Shown: piece after piece, positions 33,390-45,400 of the stretch
Numbering within the stretch: position 1 is the stretch's first letter
Layout of the letters: every line of letters begins with the position of its first letter
Origin: Laburnicola sp. R22_1
Lineage: Eukaryota; Ascomycota; Dothideomycetes; Pleosporales; Didymosphaeriaceae
DNA length: 64,000 bases
Direction: 5' to 3'
Assembly: GCA_014281115.1 (NCBI GenBank)
Contig: JACONQ010000010.1
Coordinates: 2,294,001-2,358,000, forward strand
Made by a program: the position numbers and the translations under genes
Notes under the pieces: model-generated
Databases searched by the model: none
What the model was told of the DNA's origin: nothing
Seen by the model: the letters and a program-made list of their open reading frames with translations, nothing else

Positions 33390-34740
33390 CTACGCACTCA
33401 AATCCATCCCCTCCACAACCCCCCCAAACCCACCCCTCAAAACCTTCCTCCCCGCCACCTCATTCGCAAACTCCAACTTCCTCTGCAACCCCCACCCCCC
33501 CCTGCACTGCACCGCGTACAAGAATCCCGCAATGAACGTGTCCCCAGCACCAATCGTATCAACAACTTCTGTGGGGCCGGTAGTAGGATGCCACGCTTGT
33601 ACGGTTGCCCAGATTTTAGCGTCGGGCGAGTTTTGCACGCAGGTTGCGCCTGAGGAGCCCCAGGTGCAGACGAGGATAGCGCTGGGGGGTGTTAGTAGGT
33701 TTTTAGCAGGGTAGAAGATGGGGAGGGGGTGGGGTGTATACTCAGGTTTCATAACGGAGAGTTGCGACTCGAGGAAGGAGTGAGAGTCGGTGTGATAATG
33801 TGCCTAATTGCGAGTAAGCAAATATACGATTCTTATACCGCTCGAACGCGGAACGTCACTCAGCAATCAATCCCTCCCCATCAGCCCCATATCCTCCCCT
33901 TCCACCCATCCCAAACCCTCAAAAAAACACTCACCTCCGCCCACAACCTTGAAAAAAACACCACATCCGCCCCCCTCGCCACACCCCCCAACCCCTCTTT
34001 TTCCCTCTCCGGCTTCTCACACTCAACACTAACCCCCACCCCGGGATACCTCTCTCTCAAATGCCCCACCGCCTCCCCCATAACACGCGGCACCCTCCCT
34101 TCAAAATGATACCACGCGTCATCTCCCCCGACCGCCACCTTCGCCGCGCTCTCCACAAACTCCCGCGCCGTCATCTCCGGCAGGGGATTATAATTCACGA
34201 TCGTCCGGGTGTTGGTGTCTGCCGCTTGGATGATGTAGCTTGATGCTGCGGTGGGGCAGGCGGGGCGGAAGATGCAGGGGGTGAGGGAGATGGTGGGGAG
34301 GGAGGCGCGGATGAGGGCTGTGTCGGGGGAGGAGGAGGCGGGGAGGACGGAGAGGAGGTGCAGTTTGGGGTCTAGTTCTGGTTCTGGTTCTGTAGGAGTT
34401 GGGAGGTGAGGGGAGGTGGTGTGGTGGGGGTGGTGGGTGAGTTGGGAGAGGACTTCAAGGGTGTTGGCGGTGTTGCCGCCGCGGCGGCGGGTGTGGGATG
34501 TTGCGCGGTGTTTGGAGTCTTCGGTGGGGAACTTGGGGACGCTGGAGGGGAGGTGTGAGCGGGATGGTGGAGGGAAGTTAGGCGTGTTCGTAGATCGGAT
34601 GGGATGGGAAGGGTGGTAATAATACTACTTGCTCCCCCGTGTACCATGAATGATGTCATGTCGTTCATTATCGGCGCATTTACTCACCTCAAAATCGTGT
34701 CGATATATACAGCGCCCACACAGACGATATGTTTGACCAT
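33390..34740 (-). CDS. pfkB-family carbohydrate kinase (ketohexokinase-like)
   Basis: Four exons: 34740-34688, 34541-33935, 33803-33742 and 33681-33390, 337 residues. Donors GTGAGT/GTATAC and AG acceptors fit phases 2, 0 and 2. The N-terminus MVKHIVCVGAVYIDTIL is the pfkB first strand; RRRGGNTANTLEVLSQL (residues 36-52) is the glycine-rich substrate motif; DTIGAGDTFIAGF (residues 282-294) is the second pfkB signature with catalytic Asp288. WYHFEGR and ADVVFFSRLWAE resemble animal and fungal ketohexokinases. The likely reaction is ATP-dependent phosphorylation of fructose or a related sugar in the cytosol. A simple-sequence stretch encodes a TEPEPELD insert near 34380. The first exon lies within about 130 bp of the AT-rich block, yet no lesion is visible. 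Confidence 0.88.
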
Positions 34741-35020
34741 GTTGAGCCGTAACGGGTGTTGATTGGTGATGGTGGCTTCGATGTCGGTGGGCGCTGCGAG
34801 CCAAGAGCCGTTTCTGGCCGAGAGAATCGGAAGCGAGAAAATCACGTGATTATATACATTCACAAGCTAAGAGGTCGAGCCCCTAGAGTACCTCGCATTC
34901 GTTAGCTATAATATACATATTAAATGCATTGTCTATTCGCTATAAGTCTGTTCCCTAATTATGCGCTATAAGTCTATTCTCTAATGTTAGTTAGGCTGGT
35001 AAATGGGTTTGGGGTACCTA
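34741..35020. other. Edge between gene island and second AT-rich block
   Basis: Promoter side of the pfkB kinase. Composition changes abruptly near 34870. A short direct repeat (GCTATAAGTCTGTTCCCTAA / GCTATAAGTCTATTCTCTAA) lies at about 34938-34985. Confidence 0.6.
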
Positions 35021-35026
35021 GCTTAG

Positions 35027-35187
35027 GTATAGGGTTAGGTTAGGGTCGCATAGACCCTAGGTATAGGTTAGGTTAGGGTTGCATAGATCCTAGATATATG
35101 TTAGATTAGGTTATATAGACCTTAGGTATAGGTTAGGTTAGGTTGCACAGACTTTTAGGTATAGGTTAAGTTAGAGTACTTATTAAG
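35027..35187 (+). repeat. Minisatellite of about 33 bp with TTAGG-like motifs
   Basis: Five degenerate tandem copies of a unit such as CTAGGTATAGGTTAGGTTAG plus GGTTGCATAGAC. Each unit contains GGTTAGGTTAGGG-like runs, reminiscent of telomeric TTAGGG but irregular. Confidence 0.8.
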
Positions 35188-37037
35188 ATTATGTAACTTA
35201 TATTATATAAAACTAATAGTAATAAGATTAATAACTTTAGTTACTTTTAAAAAATATATAAAAAAGATATTTAAGTAAAATTAAAATTAACACTATTTTA
35301 CTATTAATATATATATTTATTATATCTTATTATTGCTAATATTATAGTAACGCTAAGGCCTTAACTACTTTTATAGTAGCTACTCCTAGTAAGAAAAATT
35401 TAGTGGCTTACTATCTAAAATCTTAGAATCTTATATAGTTTTAATAGTCTTCTTATTAGCTAGTAGTTTATATAAGTTATTTTCTTTATTTAATAGCGCT
35501 ATATTTTCTAAATTATTCTTTCTTATATTAGAATCTAATAATTTTATAAATTGCTTATTAGCTATTATAAACTTAACTATTATAAACTTAACTATTATAA
35601 ACTTAACTATTATAAACTTAACTATTATAAACTTAACTATTATAACTTTTTAAATTATTTAAGTAGTAAAATTATGCCTTTAATCTCTAATTAAATCCCT
35701 ACTAGTGTTAAAGATGCACTTAATATCTACTTATAAAATCTATATTAGGAAGGTTTTTCTGCTTAACTATATAAATTATGCGCAGACGTGCGTAGACTTA
35801 CGTATTTATGCGTATTTTTGCATAAGCAATTTACTAGCACAAAAATGCTTAGAGATGTATAGATATGCGCAGACTTGCGCAGATGTGCACAAATAGCCTA
35901 AATAAGTAATTTTTTAAAGCTTTATAACTTTTCTACTAGTAAAGCTATAATTTTAATTTTTTAATAGATTTATAGAGAAAATACTAGTCTTTAATTATTT
36001 AATTTAAAAATACTATTTTTATTACGTAATTGGGTAGTAATTAATAGAAAACTCTTTATTCTACTAGTTATTATATATATTACTTAATATTATTATATAA
36101 AAATATAGTACTAATAAATTATTATATAAATCTTTAACAAAGTTATAATAATAATAAAGTAGTTAAAAAGTTATTAAAGTTTAAACTTTTTATAATAGTG
36201 TTTTTGCTAAGCCACTAATTTTCGACTAATCTAATTCTTTTAAATAATTATAAAACTATATTTTTTCTATTTTTAAAACTACAAAATTTAAAATTTAGGG
36301 TTAGGTAGAAGTTCTATATAACACGCTAGTAATTAGTACTATTATATTAACTAGTAATTACTATCTAGTAAGAGACTTTAATTTTATACTTTAAAAATCT
36401 TTTTAAAAGCTTACTAAGCAACTTACTAAACTTTTTTAAATTCTAGCTAATTAAAGAGCTTTATTTGCTAATTAATTAGTATTATTTTAATAGCATAGGT
36501 GCGCATTCTTACGCAACCTTATATATACGCACGCTAAGAAAAAAGTAGTATTACTAGTGCGCTCTAAGCGTATTTAGTGCGTAGGCGTGCGTAGGCGTGC
36601 TTAGAGCCGCTTAGGTGCCCTAGGTGCTTATGCTTACTTAAAACTTTTTCTAATATATACTATTAGAATATTCTTTATAATCTATATAAGTTAGAAATAA
36701 AATATTTAATAAACTTTTTACCACGCTAGTATATTAAACCTATTACCTTTTTTAACTATAGGAGTACTTAGGTATATTTTTCCTTGTATCTAAGTTAGGC
36801 CTAAGTTATAATTAATATCTAGCGTAGCTAAACTTTAGCTAGAGGTAGAGAGGCTACTAGACTATAAACTAAGTAGCAAAGAAGGCTTTTAAAACTATTT
36901 ACTATCTTATAACTATCTTAGATTAGTATTTAAGACTAGAGTAGAGTTTCTAGCTATTAGGATATTATAGTAATTAAGATACTCTAGAAACTATTAGTAG
37001 TATATATACTTATCCTAGGTCTCTTATATCTTATTCT
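35188..37037. other. AT-rich block, no coding sequence recognised
   Basis: Very AT-rich with RIP-type composition. It holds a 15-bp tandem repeat (35566-35640) and a segment at about 36330-36500 that is a diverged copy of 16805-16960. Short GC-richer runs made of TGCGCA/GTGCGTAG-like motifs lie at 35778-35895 and 36490-36640. No gene can be reconstructed. Confidence 0.6.
35566..35640 (+). repeat. Perfect 15-bp tandem repeat, five copies
   Basis: TATAAACTTAACTAT is repeated five times without a mismatch, followed by a partial copy. Perfect copies in an otherwise mutated block suggest recent slippage. Confidence 0.95.
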
Positions 37038-37317
37038 ATATATGTGGCGTTAATTAAATCTACCTAGGAGTATAATAACAAAGGCTTTCATCTTAAATAA
37101 CATAATAAAGAAAGCAGAGCCCCTCCTTAGTAATTAAAAGGAGCGTAAAAACAATAATTATAAAAAAAGCTTATCCTATATAACTATTCTTTTTTTTGTA
37201 ATTACCTTTTTACGCTATTTTTAATTACTAAGCAGAAGGCTCTGCTTTTTTATCATATTATTTAAGATGAAAGCCTTTATCGTGTTACCCTAGATAGTTA
37301 ATTTAACGCCATATATA
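37038..37317. mobile_element. Foldback/MITE-like element with about 118-bp inverted arms
   Basis: The left arm (about 37038-37168) and right arm (37199-37317) are inverted copies of the unit that recurs at 16032-17493, ending TATATGTGGCGTTAA and TTAACGCCATATA. Only about 30 bp separate the arms, so the single strand could form a long hairpin. No coding capacity. Confidence 0.8.
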
Positions 37318-38640
37318 ACTATTAGTATATAACTATAATAAATAGCTATAATTATAATATCTTATACACTATAAGCTTCTATAAAGAATCTATTATTATT
37401 ATGTAGTTAAATAAAAACTATTATTTTTATCTATTCTTAAGTAATACTTGCGTAACTTCTCTTATCCTATCTTAGCTATAGCCTATATAGCTTCTAGCTA
37501 TCTAATATTATTTAACTCTTTAATAAGCTTATTATTTATCTTATCTAGAAAATTAAAGAGCTAGTTATATATAAGCTAGATATATAGGACCTAGGGTTTC
37601 TAGTTCTTACTTAGGAAGTTTATAGCCTTCTTAAAATTTTAAAGTATAGAGATAATTAACTTAAGATGTATGAAAAGTGGATAAATAGATAAGAAGGTGA
37701 TCGAGTTGGTATTGTTAAACTGGTTGATTTTTTTTAATAAACTGGCTACCTAGCAATCTATATACAAAATAATTTAGACTAACGAATACTTAGTTATGTA
37801 TAGTTTAATTATGCCTTTAACTTTTATGCGTGCTAGTATTTTAAACTAATGTTTGAACTAGTATTTTATATGCAATAGTGTTTTATATGCGAGCTATTGT
37901 TTTATATGCAGACTAGTGTTTTATATACAAGCTATTATATGCAAACTAGTGTTTTATATACAAACTAGTGTTTTATATGCAAACTAGTGTTTTATATGCG
38001 AGCTATTGCAAACTTTGTTTTACTATTGCTTAGTTGTGACGTTAACAATAAACGTCTTATTTTAGCATAATTTATTACTCCTTAGTTTATTATACGCTAA
38101 TGTATTTTATATTATAAAACAAGTCTTTTATATGTTATATTTTGTTTTTTAGTAATAAGTAATTTAATACATATAATATTGCCTTGTTTAGTATATTCTT
38201 TTTAGCAATTGCTTAAAATTGTTAAAGCGCTTGATTGCGACAAGTTTGTTAAAAGTTATTGATTTAGAAAAATTAATTACGAGCTTATTTATATTACGAT
38301 AGCGTATTGTATAATATTTATTAGGTTAGTTTTATATTATATTATGGTTTTAGTTTTAAGTAAATTAATACATATAATATTAGATTTCTTACAATTATCT
38401 TTTAGTAAACTTTTTGTGCGTTACTTAAAGTTGACTTTGGCTTTAATTGCAACTTATTGTCGGAACGACTATTTTAGTTTATTTTTAGGTAGCTTATAGT
38501 TATTTATCTATTTATCTTTTATTATAACAGCGAAATTCTAACATGTTATTTTATTATTTATTTTGCTTACTAATATAGTTTTAACAAGATGCAACTATTC
38601 TAGAGCTAATTGTTAAAGTTTCTTAAGGTTTTTAAAGTCT
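37318..38640. other. AT-rich block with a 19-bp tandem array
   Basis: No coding sequence recognised. The tandem array is at 37857-38010. The rest is AT-rich, with TTTTAGTA and TTAAAGTT-like motifs recurring loosely between 38090 and 38460. Confidence 0.5.
37857..38010 (+). repeat. 19-bp tandem array with alternating variants
   Basis: About eight copies of a unit like GTTTTATATGCAAACTAGT; some read GTTTTATATGCGAGCTATT. Variant units alternate irregularly, and one copy has a deletion. Confidence 0.85.
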
Positions 38641-38699
38641 GCCTTTATAGTATTGCTATAAGTAAAAACATTTAATCTTCTAGTTATCTTTATTATAAT

Positions 38700-41218
38700 C
38701 TTTTTCTCTGGCTATATATTAATATTTGCCTAAAGCTTTAGTACGCGCTCGTATATATTATATATAGAGTTTTTGTAAGGGACTAAGCGCCCTTCTACTA
38801 GTTACTTAGCCTGCTGCCTTAGAGCCTTAGAGTTCTAAGTCTATGCTTCTACTAAGCTAGAAGTATATAAGTCTATAGCTAAAGTGACCTTTAAACTCTA
38901 TTAAATTTATAAGTTTACTTAGGCAACTCTAACCTCTTAGTCTAAAGCCTCTTATATTAAATTTAATTAACTACTTATAATAGGGGAGCTTATAAAATCT
39001 TTTTAATACGCTAAAAATAAACTTATAAATATAAGGAAGAATTTATTTTAAAATAGGTCTTTAGTAAGTAGTTAAGTTAGATATTAATATCTTTTAACCC
39101 TATCACAAATACAAATATAATAGAGAAAGTACTAGAGCCTTTCTATAAAAGGGAAAATATCTTTATGCCTTACGTAGCATAATAGGTTACTAAAATTTAA
39201 TAGTAAAGAGCTATAGAAGTAGATAGTACTACTAACCTTACTAAGGAAATATATATAGAAGGTTATAATAAGATAAAATTTATATAGAAGATTAAGCTAG
39301 TCTACTAGTATCTATAAAACTAAAAGTTAATAGGGCCCTAAGCACCTCCCTAAAGGAGGGAGGAGGCCTAGAATATAGAAGAAAACGCCTTTTAGAACAC
39401 GCTAACGCAAATTATAAACTATCTTACTAGCTTAAAGTAACTTTAAGCTGCACTAGTAGCTTAATTAAATACTAATAAATAGCTTTAGACTTTATTAGAA
39501 GTAATTGCTAATTAACTTACCTAATTAAAGTAATATACTAAAATAAAAACTATGCCCTTAGCCCCCTTCTAAATAATAGTAGTAATACTAGCAGCTAGTA
39601 AAGCGCTAATAGAGCGCTAACGCTCCTAACTTCCTAATCTAGAGTTATTCTCTAGAAACTATTAGGATTACTAGCGTTAGAAATATATAATAAAAGCTAA
39701 GATTTATAAAAATTACCTCCTTCTAAAGAACGTAGTTAATTATATTATAAGTAGGCTAATAGATAAGGTAGTAGATATCGCACTAGTCTTTATAAAGAAA
39801 GGAACCTATTCTAAAGACAAATTCTAGATTTTTCTAAATATAAGCTTCTATAATAAGTTAGTAGAGAAATAGGTATAGAATAGGCTATTTCTTAGCTAGT
39901 AGAGTAAAACACTACTAGCTAAGTTTAATACTAACTTTATACGCCTAGCTACTAAGGCTAATAAAGATAATTAGAAGAATTTAAAGAATATTTACTAGAG
40001 AGCCTTATATATAAATTTATACAATAGGCTAATTACGCTAGAGATTTCTAAGAATTAGGACCTTATAATACTTATAAATAGAGTTAATATAGTTAAGAAA
40101 AATATTTACTATATAAAGATATTAAAGCTTTTTATATAGTAGTCTCTTCTTCTACGAAGTCTATAGACGCTATAGATTAGAAGTTTATATATTCTAGCAC
40201 TATAAAAACTACTAAAGCAAACCCTCTAAAAACTAAAAAGCGCGCTAAATAGGTTTTTAAGAAGAAGTTAAAAAAGCGCTATAAGGAAGTATACTTCTAC
40301 TATAGCAAAAAGGGCTATAGTATCTAGAACTATTACCTCTAAGCCGCTATACCCCTAATCTAAGCTAGATTAGGCAAGACCTAAAAGATAAATAGTAGTA
40401 ATAAAAATATTACCAGCTTAGTAAAATTAGAAAACTAGTTTCTTTTTCTAAAGGTTATTAGAGGAAGGAGATAAAACTAGTTATAAAAGAACTAGAGAAG
40501 ACCTTTAATATATATAGAAATATATAGCTAAATTTAACACTAATTACTATAAACACTCTTATTAATAATATTGCCTTTTCGTATACTATACTTAATTTAG
40601 GGTGTTTAACTACTATCTTTATATTTAAGAAGTTTACTAGGAAAGCTAACCTATAATATAATAATTTAAATAATTTCTATTAAGTAATAGTATTTAGAGG
40701 AGTAATCTTCTTAGTTCATAAAGCTACTTATATAGAGATAGATATTAAAGAGTATATTAAAATAATATAGATGTATATTAATAGGGAGAAGAAAGACTAT
40801 AAACTAGTTCTTAGTTTACTATACAGTAGGGTAACACAAAAAAAGCGCCTAGTAAAAAGATATCTTTTTAAAAGTTATATAACTAGGTGAGTTTTAATAC
40901 TATATAAATAAAAAGTATACCGTTTTAAGGAGAAGATTTAAGAGATTTAGTATAGAAGGTTAGTAAGAGCTTAGTAATCAGCGCTAACTAGAGGTATCTT
41001 AGTAAAGTTAAGAGAATTTTTCTTAAAACGTTGACCCTATATAACTTTTTTTTCCTTCGTAGATAAAATTCTATAACTTATATATATTATGGTTTAGTCT
41101 ATAAGGACAATATAACCTAATTTTTATTATAGGTTTATTTATAGAAATAATAATTATAAGGAAAAAGATAAAAATTAATTAATATTAAACAATTAGATAG
41201 AACTAGTAAATAATATAT
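38700..41218 (+). pseudogene. LTR-retrotransposon gag-protease remnant
   Basis: Reading through TAA/TAG codons, the plus strand shows a gag-like region (LLAKFNTNFIRLATKANKD near 39910), a mutated CCHC knuckle (YFYYSKKGYSI..NYY, 40291-40335, cysteines and histidine replaced by Tyr or Ser) and a retropepsin-like region (INNIAFSYTILNLGCLT near 40560, where the catalytic DSG reads NLG; YIEIDIKEYIKII near 40735). No reverse transcriptase follows: the sequence is cut by the gypsy LTR at 41219 and does not resume after it. Boundaries are approximate. Ty3/gypsy origin is likely but not proven. Confidence 0.65.
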
Positions 41219-41367
41219 TGTGCTGGAATGAACTCCACTACACGGGTCACGTGGTAAGCCGGTGTCCAATTGGCTCTTAAGAGTTTAATAGGCAGTTTCT
41301 TTCTTTTAGCACACACAACTTAATTTATCTTTCTACTAAGTCTTAATTAGAACTAGGTTCTCTCACA
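41219..41367 (+). repeat. Gypsy 5' LTR
   Basis: 149 bp, TG..CA. It matches 53342-53490 over its whole length with scattered transitions, e.g. CACGGGTCACGTGG against CACGGGTTATGTGG. Confidence 0.93.
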
Positions 41368-41371
41368 AAAT

Positions 41372-41394
41372 TGGCGACCAATCCGCGACTCGAA
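41372..41394 (+). promoter_or_regulatory. Primer binding site, complementary to a tRNA 3' end
   Basis: The complement of these 23 bases has the exact geometry of a tRNA 3' end: seven-base T-loop (TTCGAGT), five-base T-stem strand (CGCGG), seven-base acceptor strand (ATTGGTC), one discriminator base (G) and CCA. The primer would be a tRNA starting GACCAAT. It is unmutated although the rest of the element is degraded. I cannot name the tRNA from this window. Confidence 0.85.
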
Positions 41395-42400
41395 TCTCCA
41401 AAACCTTGACCTTAGGAAGGCCATCGCATTAGTACTCTAATATGGACGAGTAGTATTGCCTAAGAAAAAGATAAGATAGAATAATAGCGGCGCGCAGCGG
41501 TGTGTAGAACAGCATATACTAGGAATAGAAAGAAATCCTAAAAGAGACTTAGGGACGAAATTAGGCGCAATTAAGCACAGTGCTAATCTTAAAACAGAAA
41601 TACAACCTAAGCTTTAATTAGCTTCCGCACTAGCCCTTATTAAATCGCACTACTAGAAATAAATAATAAATAATAAACACTAATAATCCTAGCATATACA
41701 CAAATTAGGCATAGAGCGTGGGCTCTAGAACTAGACTAGACTAAGACCCAGACTAGAAAACAACCAGAATTAGGTACTAAACAACTCTTAGAGTTAGAAT
41801 ATCGAGCCTCTAGAAATAAATAACAAACACTAATAACCCTAGTATATACACAAATTATATATAGAGCGTAAGCTCTAGAACTAGACTACACTAGACTAGC
41901 ACTAGACCAGACTAAGACCCAGACTAGGAAACAACTAGAACTAGGCACTAAGCAACTCTTAGAGTTAAAATATTAAGCCTCTAGAAACAAATAATAAAAA
42001 ATAATAATCCTAGCATACACATAATATTATGCATAGAGTATAGACCTAGGCATAAGGAGTATAGAAATAGAACAAAAATAGAAGCCTAGATTAAAAAGCA
42101 GTTAGAACTAGGCGCTAAAAGACGCTTAGAGCTAAAATTACTCTGCTAGGACTAGATAACTAAGCAATTATAAATAGACAAGAACTAAGAATAGACTAGG
42201 GCACCTAGACCTAGACTAAGGAAAGAACTAAAGCTAGACACTGTATTACCCTTAGAACCCGGAACTAAGGCAAAGTTAGAAAAAGCTAAGAGATAATAAT
42301 AAGTATAGGTACGCGGAGGCAGAAACAAAAGCAAAAAAAAGAAGAACTAGAATACTAACTCTAACTACCTAAGAAACTAACTAGATAACTAGTAATAATA

Positions 42401-45400
42401 ATGTCTGCTACTAAAAGACTAAACAATTATTAGCAATTCTAGTTAGAGGGCTTAGATTACAACGAGATGCGTAAGTTCCTTAACATCCTAGTACTTAGGA
42501 AGTATAAGAACCTAAGCCTAAAATCCTCCTAGGCTATTAGTTTTGTAGAGACAATAAGCTTAACTAATAAGAGTATCTATACACCTACTAGAGGGTCTCT
42601 ACCCCTTATAGAAAGCTCCTTATAAGAATCTAAAGGGAAAGCACTAATGCTGCCTTAGCCAGCCAAAGACGCTAATGCTCTTATAGCGTAAATAGTAATA
42701 GCCCTATAATTTCTTACTAATAAAGCCACTTAGTAAAACCTAGTGCAGAGCCTTATTATAGAACCTAACCCATTCTTAGGCAACGAGCTGTACTTTATAG
42801 GAGATAATATAATCTAGTTCCTTTAAGACTATAAAAAACGCGCGAACTACTACTAGTACTCTAAGAAAGATAAGGTTATTAGAGTTAAGAAATATTGTAG
42901 CTAAGAGATCTAGGATATGCTTAACTTCTTAATGCCAGAATACTCTAAGGTAGGAGAAGAAGGGATATAGTAGAAGCTATAGGTGGCTATGCGCAAGCGT
43001 TAGTAGAGTTAGAATTAGGCCTAAACTAAGAAGATAGAGGAAGTATTAAAGGCGTGGCTAGCGCAGTATTAAGTAATAACAAACCTTAATATCTGTAATT
43101 TCCTAGACTAGTTTACAATTAGATTTAGAAAATACCTAAGGGTAGGCATAGTTATAGAAAGCTAGAAGGGTATGCTCCTTATCTAAGGCCTAAGTAAGTA
43201 GCTAGCGGGCAATATTCTAATAAAGAACGACTAGTTAATAGAAAGATCTATAGAGCTTAACTTTAATATAATAGAGAGATGGCTTTTAAGCAGGACTTAA
43301 ATCTAGTTAGAAGAACATATACTAGATTTAACATATTAAATCTAAGCGCTAATACTATCTTAGACTATTAAGCTGCAAGTACTACTAATGCCGCAGAGTG
43401 TTTTCTAACCTACTAGACTTAACCCAAACTTCTAATAAGTAAGACTATAAGGAGCTCTAGGCGCGTAAGTAACCCTAGACTTAACTATCTCTTAACACAA
43501 AGTGGACGAGCTAACTAAAAGGCTTAAGGCTATAAGGCTTTAGAATATTCTAGTTTAGAACTAGGACCCTTAAGAGATAGAGATTCTGTTAGACCTAGCT
43601 ATCCGCTAGAAAATTACTATAAGGGTAGAGTAGACTCTAAAGTAAATAGTACTATAACAGCCCTAGTACTACGCACTAATCTAGTCTTAGGCCTATACAG
43701 TAGCGCTAATATAAGTTAATATATATATAGCTGCGACAGTAATAAACCTAATATAGTAAGAAGATAACTATTTTAAAGGATGTTTTAGATGTAGAAAGGA
43801 CTATATTATTGCGAATAAAAAATACGAGAAGAGAAATTTACTTAAGAATAATAGATAGGTGTACTATAATACAGAATTATAAAGGGTCTAGTGGAGTCAA
43901 CTAAATAATAATTAGGGCGAAATCTAACGTATTGGCGCTAGGGGCAAGTAGAACTAGATGCTAGTTTGTCTAGTATAGAACAAGTGACGGATGGACAAAT
44001 TAATAGAGAAGGTCCTATAGATATCTTAGAGTTAGGGAGCCGCGATAACAGCGATAACCTACTAGGTGGGATTAATTATAGAAGCTAATAGTAGCCAGTT
44101 CGCGTTTAATAAGATAATGACACTTAGCCTTCTCTCTAAAGAGAAATTTAAAGCGGCTTAGAGAAAGTAAGCCATCCTAGACAAAGATACACTAGCGATG
44201 GTTTAATCCCTAAATCTACTATGCGAACTATAAGCTACGAGCTTAAACGCCCTAACAATCTAACTAAGTCTTAGAGAATTGCTAAAGGTAGAGATAATTA
44301 CGAATGTTAAAGTTTCTAAATAAGGCATCCCCACGGTTTATAGGAGAAAGGATAATAATAAGGAGGATAGAAGAAGAATAAAGTGGGTATCTTTTCTAGA
44401 ATAAGATTTCCTAATAGAAGGCATAAAAGATATAAAGATACGCGGGCCTAATAATATCTTAGGTCCAACTCTAAGGAAGGAGATCTCCGCAGCTAAAAAG
44501 AAAACAAAACTAGTTAATATCCTAGTAGGTAGTCCTAAAGACATATTGTCCTAAGTAATAAATACTAGAGTTAGCCTAATAGTTTAAGAAGTACTTAGCA
44601 ATATACTAAAAGTTAAAAAGGCGATATTTAAGGACGCTTTTAGTAAAGAGGACCTACACTAGCTGTAGACACTAGCCGCCACTATAGAGGAAGTAACTAA
44701 TAAAGACTTAGACGCTAGGCACGCTAACTACGCACCCATCTCTAAAATCTAAGTTCCTAAATAGATATTAGTTAAGCTTAAAAATAGAGTAGTTACTTAC
44801 TATAGGTCTTATAAACTAAAGTTATCTTAAGCACTACTATAAGTAAACTAGGCAGCTAGTATAGGCGTATTAATTGTAAAGGCACAGTTTGGCAAAGCGA
44901 CACTAACTATAACTACTACTAATAAAAAGGATCTTAAGAGAAAGTTAGAGGTCAAACACATAAAAAGAGACTATCCCTAAGTAATATGCCAGATTAATAC
45001 GTATTAGATAAGTGTCTGACTTAATATAAGTGTAGAATTAAACACTATCCGCCTTAGTACTGCCAAAGCTATAGGCCTTTAGATTACGTCTATGCTACCT
45101 TAATTGCAAAGTATAAAACTAATAACTGCAAATAGTATATATAAGAATTTCTAAGGTGTTATATTCTAAGCCCTAATTAGGGTGGGCTAGGTTATTGTTA
45201 TAACAACACTATTTGTTATTAGGTTCTTATCTAGCGCCATTATTCTAGAAAATCTATTCTTAGCGGATATAAAGGCGAAATTCTCCTATAAGAATAATAG
45301 TAAGATCTACTATAAGCTGTAGGATAATAAGGAGCTCTACTCTACACAATTTGTAGCCACTTACGCTAATCTATTTAACCTAAGAGGCGCAATTATTACT

